The position numbers and the translations under genes are program-made. Below, piece by piece: positions 30,011 to 41,144 of a stretch of 64,000 nt of DNA. Location of the stretch: contig NC_087069.1 in the NCBI RefSeq assembly GCF_963678635.1, forward strand, positions 31,893,710 through 31,957,709. Direction: 5' to 3'. The notes beneath the pieces were generated by a model, which did no database searches, was not told where the DNA came from, and was given only the letters and a program-made list of their open reading frames with translations. Numbering within the stretch: the first letter of the stretch is position 1; every line of letters starts with the position of its first letter. This stretch comes from Symsagittifera roscoffensis (taxonomy: Eukaryota > Xenacoelomorpha > Acoela > Convolutidae).

Positions 30011-30773
30011 CATATTGGCCAAACTGGAAATTTTTTAACCCACATAACTTTACAAAAAAGGATCACAAGTGACGTTTCTTTTTAAGTTTGAGCTCAGAGC
30101 AGTCATACTTCAAAAATCGCTAAATTAAAAATCAAAATTTGTCTGAAGAAAAAAACCACCCCAAGAAAACATATTCAAATATTTCATCCTTTCTTCGAAA
30201 ACGGGAAAAAACAGTCTCCCAATATGCGCCGCGACTGAATTTTAGCTAACAAATTCTCATCGGTTACAATTAATTTTATCTATACAAAAACGTTGAAAAA
30301 TACTCAGTTACATATTGCTAATTCAAATTGGGACTTAAACCGTTTTTTAATTGAATAAATTTTACTATTTTTTATAATTTCGTTGAACAATTCATATTTA
30401 AACCTTGATATAATTTATGATCAATTACTACTGCTGCTTGAAGTAAAGCGGGAGATGGTTAGTTTTAATCCAGATTTTATATTGGTCCGACTTTTGCAAT
30501 GAAAGTGACGTAATATTTTTGCTCGGGTGATTTTTTTCTTCAGACAAATTTCGACTTTTTATATAACCATTTTTGACAAATTTTTTTATATCATTCAAAA
30601 AGCATTGTTGCCCTGAGCATGAATTTGGAAAAAAATTTCACCTTTGATTGTTTTTCGTAGAGTTATGGGGGTTTAAAGATTGCGTTTTCGGCCAATTTGG
30701 GACTACTAACGTGCGATATATTTCGCGTTATTAACGCGTAAGCGGACATTTAATCCGTCTTATAAATCGTTCC

Positions 30774-31207
30774 AAGTTGGTTGAAGGAAGCAAATTTGCC
30801 ATGATTGATTTGTTACTAGGAAAGTAACAAATAAAAAAATCGTCATAATTTTTTGATTTTTTTACATTTAGTTTTTTCGTGTTAATACTGATCCATAGAC
30901 CTTAGAACCTTAGAAGGCAGACAAAACTTTCACGAGCATTTTTGTTCCTTCTTTCTATCTTCTAGTAGTTTTCTGAATAAAACAAAAATCTAAGGATGGA
31001 AAAGTGTCCTATTGCTGAAACAGTTCCCCTCGTACTACACAATAACAAACCCCTTTTCCTCCTTCCCCCTCGCCCAATACCAAACCCAACAGACGCACAC
31101 ATACGCATGCACACATACACACAAACCGACACAGACACTTTTTATACCGCATTAAACACAAAACCCATCATCATCGCAAATTTAAGCATAATAACTTGAA
31201 GCAAGTG
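30774..31207. other. Intergenic with a CA-rich run
   Basis: No gene supported. ACACA-rich sequence at 31087-31125 makes a short plus-strand ORF that I regard as an artefact of the repeat. Confidence 0.45.
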
Positions 31208-31818
31208 TTAATTTTTACTGCATAGTGTAGAAGCGCTATGGTCTATGTCCCAATAATCACAGGCCACTGTTGCTTCAGGACCTGAGAATCCAGCGTCGAT
31301 GAAATCATTCTCAGAAGTCAAAAACAGGCGATTTTCAGATACGTGTTCTCCATTGGGCTCATTAGATCCCCAAACTCTGGTTGTACAACTTGCAGATAGC
31401 CACGCTTCGTTTTTTGGAGTCACAGCCATCGATCTATTCCCATCAATAAACTCGAACGCAGTCCAAAAAAACATGGGGCCATTTGTCAAGGAAATGTCAG
31501 AACTCCAATTCCCTTTTCCGACAATCTCGAACCCAGTGTATAATTCCCGTTCGCGTTTTCGACATTCTTCGTCAGCGACTGTTCGATTGTTAGTTCTGAT
31601 TCCGTATAGAATCTCGACACTATGGTTGAAAACTCTTCGAATGTAACCTTCGCAATTTGCGTTTGGCGGACAACTTTTTTCTTGGCTTGCGCGATTAACA
31701 AACTGCGATTTAATTACACCTCGGCAGGGGTCAACTAAATCGGGGGTCCACTTGGTCCAATCACTGCATTTCGGTTCCACACTTTTTTTTTGTAATTCAC
31801 AAGCCTCGAATTCCTTGA
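31208..31818 (-). CDS. Terminal exon of a Cys-rich extracellular-type protein, possibly C-type-lectin-like
   Basis: The frame is open from an acceptor TTTTCAAG (exon start about 31818) to TAA at 31208, about 203 codons. There is no ATG near the start, so upstream exons are expected but not found. Residues are rich in Cys, Trp and Asn-X-Ser/Thr. A CSDWTKWTPD...C motif resembles a thrombospondin type 1 start. Further on, FEFIDGN, SCTTRVWGSNEPNGEHVSEN and VACDYW recall the W-x-x-x-EPN and final Cys of C-type lectin domains. It is likely secreted or membrane-anchored. Coding status is fairly firm; the lectin call is tentative. Confidence 0.55.
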
Positions 31819-33080
31819 AAAGTCACGTATATTTAGAATTGAAAACATCCGGTGACCGAACTCTAATTACTATAAAGTTAAAAGCATCCTTGTTATTTTG
31901 TAATGATATATTTGTTTGTTTGTATCAACGCTTTCAGTGTTTCATATGGGATTAACATTTTAATATAGCGAACATTATGATTAATTAATTTAAATATCTT
32001 TTTGGTACCATCCTTTATGCATCACATATGGTTCGATTTTGAATTGTATACGGGTAATAATCAATATCGTTTTTGTAGTGTTGATTTGGCGCTTCGTTAA
32101 ATTTTCAAGATTTGCCATAAATTTTCGAACTCATTTTCTGAAATCAAAAAGCATGATTTATTCTGGATAGCACCTGAGAATTCATGTCCCTAAATTTGGA
32201 TAAAAAATGTTCGTTGTTTTTGTCAGACCCAACAGGGAGCCGACTTTAGTAACAAAAATCTCAAAAATATAAAAATTACGGTGAAAAATAACTAATTAAC
32301 TGTAGTCTTCGACTTAAAACCTACTCATCTGATATCGTAAATTGGCAACTCCTTAGAATTATCAAACAGAACAAACGTTAACTCTAAAAAATATTCCTTC
32401 TGTTGTTTTTTTAAAAGGGATTGGAGGTTGTGTTTTTTAGTTTTTCAGGCAGAAAAGTATACCAGTTGCAAGCTATATTAATAAAAAGTTTGTCTTTGAA
32501 TTTTCTCGTCAATTTCTTTAGTACGTAATTTGAATTTGCAGCATTCGTTATTTAGAAACTATCTTTGATCAAAGCGAGATATTTTTTTTCCATTTTTTGT
32601 GAAAACTTTAAAGAATATAGAATTTTACTCAGGGACTAATAGGAAGCATTTTGTGATTCGTTTGCAAAAGAAATGAACTTTCATATTTTCCTTCAATACA
32701 TTAAATTGTCTGTTTAAAGTGTATAGCGCAGTTCTTCTCACATGTCAACTGTTAGTGGTAGTTAAAAATTGAGTTGACTGAGAATTGAACGTTTTGGATT
32801 ATAACCTGTGAATAAAGTGTCATTGACGACACCTAAAAGATTGATTTTTTCAATTGAAATATCTGCTATTTCTATAGTTTGTAACTCCGAACCTACTTTC
32901 ATTCGAGATTTTGCACAGCTGATGAGCTTGTTCAGCGTGACATTGTGACACTAAAAGAACTTAAGAGTCCAGGTAGATTGAATACTAGATTTATTTCAGA
33001 AAAGTTGAGCTCAAATATGAGCAAAAAAAAAGAATGTATGATTTGCTTTTTGTATCATTTTGTAGTTGTTAGTTAGCTGT
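31819..33080. other. Non-coding, no feature seen
   Basis: AT-rich sequence upstream of the Cys-rich exon. Its missing upstream exons may lie here or further right, but I could not identify any. Confidence 0.4.
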
Positions 33081-33175
33081 TTGTCCAAATCGTTGATATA
33101 ATTGTTGATTAGTAGCCGATTCATAACAGTGCCTCCGAGTACTCCATGCTTGATTCTGACTATATCCGATAAGCA
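33081..33175 (-). pseudogene. Decayed LINE reverse transcriptase fragment
   Basis: The minus strand reads HGVLGGTVMNRLLINNYIND, a degenerate form of the non-LTR RT block normally near GVPQGSVLGPLLFLIYINDL. Surrounding sequence to about 33900 has scattered similar codons with many stops. It is an old relic. Confidence 0.5.
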
Positions 33176-36034
33176 GCCCCAAAATTTCTACTTTTTCGAT
33201 AGTATTTCAAGTGAAATTGTATCAACTGCCAGCTGATGTGTATGAGTGTTTATCGAATTGCATTTCGAGTTTGTTCGTGAACTTTAAAACGCATGAGTTG
33301 TAAAGAGCGCTGACGTGACCCAAATTAGGTTTTAGAGCTAACTTTGATGATCAAAAAGACCCATTTGTTTGTGTATTAATCGTTCAAAGTTTTTTGAAAG
33401 AATCGAGTTAAAAGTTTTGGTTTATAATTTTCTGCTTTAGCGTGGTTAATTTTTTTTTCAATCATTGATATTGTATTAGATGAAAAATGGTCGTGGAAAA
33501 CCAAATATTTTAAACTGATTTCAAATTTTAACTTAAAACTCCCTGAGTTTCTTTAAAGGCCCATGCTGATGCTTTTGACAGACTCGATGATTTACTACAA
33601 GTTTTAGAGTTCATTTATTTGAGTTCTGATTGGGATAATGAAGCAAAGGTTGACTTTTTCAGTTTATGTTGTCTACCAGGCATTATGCCGATCTCATGTG
33701 ATATATTCTCAGCATTATAGTTTCCCTAAGTAGAAAAAAGACCATTGAGAAGGTTTGCGGTCAGCCCTATGTCTGTTATCAATTCCCCAGATCTCAATTC
33801 CTTTACTTTCATTCTCCTCAAAATGATAAGTTTCCATTTGTTACAATAAGTTTGAAATGATGTACATATTGACAGGCAGTTTGTTACTTAAACGTTTGCA
33901 AAGGAGGTAATCAGTCTTTTTTTTCAAAAAATTTATCTTTCGTTTCAGCTGTTTCTTAATTTTTCAATTTTTTGGCGATTTTTTTTCATGGAATGAGTAT
34001 TCTAAAAACGCAGGAGATATCAGGAGGCAGATAAATTCCTATAAAAACATATTTCAGCAACACGCTTTTCATTCTATCAATAAAAAAGCTTAGTTAGAAT
34101 TTCAAACTGTTTCAGCTGTTCATTGAGATCTTCGATATGTAAAATTGGGTTCCAAATTTTTTTTTCATCAGCGCTAGATACTGATTTTCCTTTAGTTTTT
34201 ATCTTAGATTTTCTAATTTCAATAAACTTTGTATAAATTTTGTATGAAGGATAATTACATCTTCCACTACCACCTCTTTGATGTTTAAGTCACTGAGCAT
34301 ATGACCTATAAGGGTTTCTGAAATGTGAGTTTGTTTGTTCTAGTCTGAACCCATTTAGTAGCTCTTTTCAGTCCGTGTGGGTTATGGCAGACATTAATTA
34401 ACTTACGGCATTGTTGAACAAAATGTTTTTATATCATAGCCACCCATTATTGTTCTTATATCATATACACCCATTAGGATTACGACAGACACTAAAAATC
34501 TCAGGAGACTGTTGTTCAAAATATTTTTTGTCAAAGCCACTCATTAGACGTTGATTTTGTTTTCTCTCGTTATTGATTGAATGTCACAGGCTTAGTTTTC
34601 ATGAAAAAAGATGGACTGTCTAATGTTTGGTGAAGAGGCGAGGTTCAAAAAAAATTGGTTTACTTTGATGAGTACGAAGCTAATATCTACGCATAAGCTC
34701 TCAATTATAAAGCTGTTAGGATACTTTATGTCATCTCTTATTATGGAGCTGCGATTTTCAGACATGCATAAAAGCAAACCGCCATCCATGGATTTCTTGT
34801 TTGAGATACCTTGTCTGAAAAACTGATAAGAAGTTTCTTCTGTCAGTAAATTTCAGGGAATTGCGGGTTGAAACTATTATCCAGTTACTCTAAAGAATGT
34901 GTTTTCTGCAGAAAATTTATTTGGTGTTTTGGGATTTCCTTTTCGCTTGTAATGCTTGCTTACACTCGTTTAGATAAATTGATTTTTTTGTAGAAAGTTT
35001 TTCTAGAACTGGTGACTACAAAAGCTGCTGCTAGTTGGTGTTTTCGAAAAGTTGATGAGGATCTGTGGCCTGCCATTGGGATATAAAAACTAGAAATTGA
35101 GATCACCTAACATTAACAAAGTATTATCATTAAGAAAATATGTTGGTTGCGGCATATCAAGTCATCAGAACATACTTTGGATAAAATATGCCATCAAAAC
35201 TAGTTATACGAACTTATCGAAATCTTTATCGAAATCTTTGTGCAGATTGTGCCCGGTCTGAGAATTTGCATTGCCTGGTACATTATTCGAGAAGGAGAAA
35301 ATTCTTAGAAGCATTAGCTTTTCAAAAAAATTGCCATTGTTGTCATTGAAGTTGATATTGTCGAAAAAAATTTTCATAGCCATTAACTTAAGAAGTTTTT
35401 TTCCTTTCATTTAATCACTTTAAAACCTTTGGCATCACAATAATCGATTGCTTTATAATGATCTTTTTGACTGTTTTTTTAGCCTTGGCTTGCTATCTAG
35501 TCAAAGTTGGCACTTCACAGACTATGAAACTGCCGGATGAGAACTTTTGACAGCCCATACCATCTATTCTTTTGGAAACAAAGGTATGAGTTTGAATAAG
35601 ACGTCCCATGATGTTGGAGTCTTTTGAGAAGAAAAAAAGAAAATGTCTTTTGAGTACTTTAATTCAGTTTTTCAAACACATTTTGAATTTCAGTAGATGC
35701 TAATATTTTGAGTAAAAATTGTACTTTTTACACTGCTCAACAGTTTCCTGCTTACATTTTTTTTATTTAATGAAAAAACCGCAAAATAACATTCTGAGAA
35801 GATTGACAGAGCTCAAATTATTTGTCTGTTGATAATCCTAAGCATCTAAAAAATGTAATGTTTTCAAAATCACTTTATGTTGAATCGCAGTTCAATAATC
35901 AGTTTCTGTTTTGAAATGTTGAAACTCTAGCTGTTGTTTCATTCATATTGAGTGTGAGAATTTTTTCTTTCAACCAAGTTTCAGTTTTAAGATTAATGAT
36001 GTTTGATGCTCTTGAGCAGACAATTGAAAGTTAA
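33176..36034. other. Non-coding region, probably degraded retrotransposon sequence
   Basis: No intact ORF. Because LINE RT blocks occur at both edges on the minus strand, the interval may be decayed LINE sequence, but I see no other clear motif in it. Confidence 0.3.
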
Positions 36035-36115
36035 AAATGGGTTTTTTATGACTTGAGGATATACTATTAGTAAAGATAATGAATAAAAGTGGATCTAACT
36101 CTGAGTCCATTTTTC
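36035..36115 (-). pseudogene. Second decayed LINE reverse transcriptase fragment
   Basis: The minus strand reads DSELDPLLFIIFTNSI, which aligns with the non-LTR RT block G-S-x-L-G-P-L-L-F-x-I-F-I-N-D-I. Stops occur shortly downstream. It is separate from the copy at 33081-33175, so at least two relics are present. Confidence 0.5.
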
Positions 36116-37352
36116 TTTCACTGCTTTAATGTGTGTTTTCTCTGCTCAAGGTACAGTATCAAAAACTCTTAAATTGGACCACGCAGCCCAGCTTCTAAGA
36201 GAAACAATTTACTTAAGAATGTGTATAATTAACCATATTGGAAGCGTTACTTAAACCTAAAATTGTAATTTGCATTGATTTTTCTATTGTCCCAATAAAA
36301 TCAGATTGTTTCGATAACTGATTTTTCAGTGTTTTCATAAATTATCTGTTCAGTTATTTAACCGAAAACTTGCAAAATTAAACTTGTCTGTAGTTCACTG
36401 GATTACTCTTAGTTCCTCTTATAAAATATAATTTTTAGCAGGTTTTAAACAAGCTGGGAAAGACCGTTTTTAATCACATTTTCGGAATACGTTTTTTTAA
36501 GTTTTGGGTCTTTTTTGCTTATTACTAATTTCAATATTTTCATCCAGCTTCAAAAACGATAGCATGTTTTGTCGTCTTTTCTAAGCGTCGCTGGTTTATT
36601 CATCTCTTTAGCTACTTTTTCTGGCTGTTGAAAAATAATTTTTACGCGATAATTTTGCTTTACAAAAAATTAATTGCGACTGAAATGTACGTGTTTGTTT
36701 TAGCATTTTGAAAAATCCGCATAACTGATAAGGTTTTCGCTCACCGTTACAATTTATCTGGCTATGATTAACTTAAGAAACCATATAAAAAAAATTTTAA
36801 GAAAAACATTCAAGCTTTTGCTAATTTTAGCTAAATTTTGCTAAATTTTGGTCCAAAAAATTCATGTCTATATGTTGATCGTTGAGGGGTTTTGAGTTTT
36901 TAATTGTATTCGCTGCAGAAACTAACTGGCACTTCCCACTGATCACACCTATTCAAGAAACATTTATAAAAACAAACGAGGATAGAAACGGATAAGCAAA
37001 CGAAAAAAAAATTAAAAACTTTTAAACTTTTTTGCCGAAATTTTTTGAACTTTCAAGTTTTTGATTCCCAAAATTGCGCCCAAAAGATATTGTAAGCTTA
37101 CACGGTTACCTTATTAGCTCAAAATTAGACCAAAAATTGAAATTTCTAGACCGGTTTTTCTAGACACTGAAAAAAAATCGAAATTTTGTAATATCGTTCG
37201 AATCACGACTGAAAGGGCTTTAATATGATATATCACTCGACCCATTCCGATGATTATTTCTAGTACCTAATTTTGCGTGGAAAGCAAAAAAAAACTAAAA
37301 CACCCAAATACAAAGTTCCTCCCCATTTTCAATGGTCAGAACAACAAACTAC
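36116..37352. other. Non-coding, no feature seen
   Basis: AT-rich DNA up to the edge of element B. The last bases before the element (CTAC, 37349-37352) are duplicated on the other side at 56018-56021. Confidence 0.45.
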
Positions 37353-37762
37353 TGAGTTAGGACCGATGTGGTTAACTCATAGAGTAATTTCGGATAGGGT
37401 ACACCGTCTGCTCGTCACGCTATCTTATTTTCGGCCGGATAGATTCGTGCAACTTCTTAGTCTAATACCGCTCCTAATCTTACTCTTATACTATCTAGTC
37501 TCAGGTTGTTTAACTAGTCTCTGCTAGGCTCAATAGATCTAGGGTATACTGGTTTATTGCGGCTGCTGAAGTTCTCTTGGAGAGGCAACTAATTTCTAAG
37601 TTAAATTCAAATCTCTCTGGTGCTGAAATTACAAGTAATTTCAGCACTTACAAATAAGTGGGTTGTTAGTTAGATGGATCATGATTGGTTAATATTAAAT
37701 ACTTTACAGTGGTAAAATATCTAATTTATCCAATCATAAAATGTAGTTTAGATCAGGTTCCA
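37353..37762 (-). repeat. 3' LTR of element B
   Basis: 410 bp. It carries the conserved palindrome with 11-bp arms at 37622-37645 and the minus-strand AATAAA seen in the A LTRs. Confidence 0.92.
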
Positions 37763-39335
37763 CCCATCCGGGTTTTACAGAGTTTTTTAGAATAGTCTTT
37801 CTGCAATTCAAAGGATGGATGATGGACGTTGGTATTTGGCGAACATCATATTTCTTCTGGGTTCTCTTGTTAGAGAAGTTCCAGGTTCAATCGCTGTGTC
37901 TTCTCATGACAACGACTGGGTTTTCGCAACAAACTCAAATCTGATTTCAGAATGGTTGGCTATGACAGGTTTTTCTGTTTCATGTAGAGAACTTCTTTTG
38001 GGTTGAACTTGTCTGGGAATGGCGGGGAGATTGTGCGTGGAGGGGATGCCTGGTTACTCGGATCTGTAAGTATACTTGGACATCGAGGTGGTCATTGTTC
38101 TAGTTCAATGAAGTCCTTTTCTGCGAAGTCAAGTCGTACTCTAAATCCTTTGAGTTGTGATTGTGGGCGGCCATTCTTTTTCGAGTGTAGTGGGGTCATT
38201 TTGTCTTTGGATGTTCGTCTTTGTTGTTGTGTGCTGATCTATATACTGCAAAGTATAATTTACATTTTATAAAATTTTTATTAGTTTGGTGTTTTAATTA
38301 TGATTTTGGTTAGTTGTTTCCACAAAAGCTTTTTGTTTTAGTTCGGTTATTTTGAAGAGTTACTCACCCTTGAGTACCTCTTATTAAAAATAGAAGTGTG
38401 GTCACAAAGCGTGGATGTAGCGCGGTGGGTTAGGCCGGCTATGGAGCATGCTCAGGACGTCCTCTCTGGTGGGTTAGGCCAGGAGTGGGAGTATGATTTC
38501 GTGCAGTTTCTGTGAGAGGTCCTGTTATGTGATAACTTTTTATGTTGGGTTTTTTGTGGTTTTTCTTATGTTTCGTTGGTTGTGTCCTTTTTTCAAAAAT
38601 CAAATTGTTTTTGGTATGGGTTTGTCTTTCGACTTTTTTGTGTTTTATTATTTCTTTCTTAGACTTTATAATAGTCTTCAAAAGAATAAATTATCCAGTT
38701 TTAAGTTGGGTTAATCCGGTTTGGGTACCGTTGGTTTCCTTTTCTTAGTCATGCTGTTATTCTATGTGTTGTGGTGTTTAGTAAGCTGCGTTGGTTAGCT
38801 TTGTTTAGTATATAATTCCTTTCCAACCGGGTTAAAGGAAAGTTTGAAACTTGTTATCGTGTGTTAGAGTTGTTGATTGTGAAAGCTTGAAACTGAAATT
38901 CATTATTTAAACAATTCTTTGTGGGCGAGCTGTGCGAGTATGGATAGAATTCTTGTGCCAGTGAATGGAAATATCAAAAGGTTAGTACTGCATTTTCGTC
39001 TTATCAATTTACTACATAGAATTTCAATTTTACTGCTAGTTTTGGGGAAAAATTAAGTTACAAATTTTCATCATTATTAGAATTACTGCTTTTAGGGAAA
39101 TAATTTATAAATTTATTTACTACATATGTATGAACTTTATTTAATTTAGATGGTGCAAAAGATTATCAGAGTTTTGAACAATTTGAAGAAGTTTTCTATT
39201 TTTTATTTTTCTTTTGTGTATTTTGCAGATGATCGTGAGATGAAGACTAAAAATCAAAATGAGACATGGATAAAGAATGGTTAGTTTTTTAATTTGAATT
39301 TATTAGTTAAGAATATGATAAATTATACTTACCTG
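37763..39335 (-). other. 3' non-coding region of element B
   Basis: Counterpart of 6472-8064 in A. The donor CAG/GTAAGT (G at 39332) again follows the ORF stop directly. ORFs seen in A on either strand are interrupted here by small indels (e.g. plus strand near 37985; minus strand near 38462), arguing against coding function. Confidence 0.5.
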
Positions 39336-41144
39336 TTAGTCGTCGGGGAAAAAACCGTGGGGAAAGATGTCGTGTATTATGTCGGAGTTAGTTAGTAATT
39401 ATGCTAGTATGCGAATGATGTTTTTAGTTTGAAGCAGTGGCCAAAGCAATTGAAGTGCTTTAATGGTTTTTAGTTCTTCAGTGCCAACTGCAAAATCATA
39501 AGGTGTGTTTTGGATGAGATTATATAATTTGAGATTGTATTTAGTGTTGTGGATGAATTCTAATATTGGGATTTCTATAGGTTGAACAAATTCATGTGGG
39601 ATAAGGAAGGGTCTGGATTCTTCTGCGTTGAAGGTCTTTGTGATGGGACAAAAAATATACATTTGGGTTATGGGATCATAATTGCGAAGAATACCGTGAA
39701 GGTTAGTATCTTTGATGCAATATGTGAAGTTAAGAAAAAATGGTGAAGTGTACTTAGAGTTAATAAATTGAAAACGGTGGTGTGGTTGTCTTGATGGAGT
39801 GTGTAGATCAAAGTGACTTTGTATGAAGCGATAATATGTATATATGTGGGTTTGTTTAGTGCGTAACATAATATCGTGTGAGCAGTGCAAATCTCGTTCA
39901 TGTGGTGCAAGGAAATGAAAGGTTAGTGAAAATAATTGAAATTTTTCTTTAAAACTTTCGTAAGCTTGTGTGTCGGTTAGTGCTTCAGAAATGATGTGAT
40001 CGAATTTGCGATCAAATATATTGAGTGTAAATACATATGGTGTTTTGATGAAAAATTTTTCTGTGATTTGTGGGTTAGCGAAACGGTCATCATCTAAAAA
40101 TTGGTCTTGGTTAGCTCGGATGATGTTGTGATCGTAATATTCTAGCGTGTATTCGTTAGCTCGGGGTGCAGTGTGTGTTTTTAGTGACTTTTTATATCCT
40201 ATATAAGTAAATTGTCTATGTGCTGGTGGTGTGGTGAGTCGATATAGCATATCTTTATTTCTTTCTATATCGATGTGAGTATTAGATAAAGGTAGGCAAA
40301 GGGGGTTAGTAAAATGATAATATGATGTCCAATGAAGTGTAGGCATTAAAACTTGTTCATCTACAAAATTACGTGTGTCGTTAGTGTTGTTAGGAGTGTT
40401 CAAAGTATATTGTGGAAATGAAGGTAGGGTGATTGCTAAAAAATCTTTCGTGTTAGTGTGATTTGGATGATTAATATATTCACGGGCTGTTCCTGGTTTT
40501 GTTGGAAATGGATGGTTCGGGAATTTTCTTTTGAAAGTGCGATAAGCTCTATTAAAGCTATTTGATGATTCGGTGGATGTGGATGATGGTGCTAATGATG
40601 CGGTATAAGCTGAAGAGGGTGTAGGGGTAGGTGGGTTTGATGATTCTATTGTGGATGAAATCTGATTTATAGTGGGGTTTTCAAGGTGGAAGGGTTGTTG
40701 TTGTAGGGTGATAAAATTATCTAGTTCCTGGGAGATTTGGGGAGTATCTGGAGAATTGGATGATCGGTCTGAATGAAATGAAGAGTAGGTTGGGGTGGCT
40801 TGTGAAGCATAAGAGGGTGTAGAAATGGATGGGAGTGGGTTATTTGGTGGGATTGGTTGAAAAGGGGGTTTTGAAAAAACTGAGGGGTTGGTTTGAAAAT
40901 TATTGAATGGAGATGGTTCAGAGTCTGCAAATTCATCAGGGGTTTCAATGTTCGGGTTATTTAGTTGTGAAATGGAGTATAAAACTGAGATATGTGAATT
41001 AGTGTCTGAATTCATGCCTGATGTTATATTATTGGTTGGGGAATCGGGTGGCGGGAAAGCAAAAAGTGGAATTATTGTAATTGGAGTGTTGAGGTTGGTC
41101 GGGTGGGAATTTGAGCGGTGTAGGGATCCAAGTTGTCGGCTCAT
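39336..41144 (-). pseudogene. Element ORF downstream of env, nearly intact copy
   Basis: The ATG at 41142-41144 opens 581 codons that end at a stop at 39399, where A has a Lys codon (AAA to TAA). Past it the frame remains open to the shared TAA at 39336-39338: 602 residues ancestrally. The start codon overlaps the env stop as ATGA. N-terminal 200 residues are Ser/Pro/Thr/Asn-rich; the rest looks folded (e.g. HERDLHCSHDIMLRTKQTH, FLNFTYCIKDTNLHGILRN). It is unlike any retroviral accessory family I know. Length and frame preservation against A support a real gene. Confidence 0.7.

Larger units (their letters stand above)
29220..30773. mobile_element. Foldback element with long terminal inverted repeats
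   Basis: The left arm (29220-29297 continuing at 30019-30175) pairs with the right arm (about 30500-30773). Shared blocks in order: GGACGATTT, CGCTTACGCGTTA, ACATAACTTTAC/ACATAACTCTAC-type sequence, GAGCTCAG/ATGCTCAG-type sequence, and TTTGTCTGAAGAAAAAAA. The centre is about 325 nt of unique AT-rich DNA. The left arm is interrupted by a hAT element. No ORF of its own was seen. Confidence 0.75.

Noticed and set aside
30996..31199. 67-codon plus-strand ORF with His/Thr repeats
   Set aside because: Created by a CA-rich run.
34592..34826. Overlapping ORFs on both strands
   Set aside because: Short, no motif, inside a region of decayed repeats.
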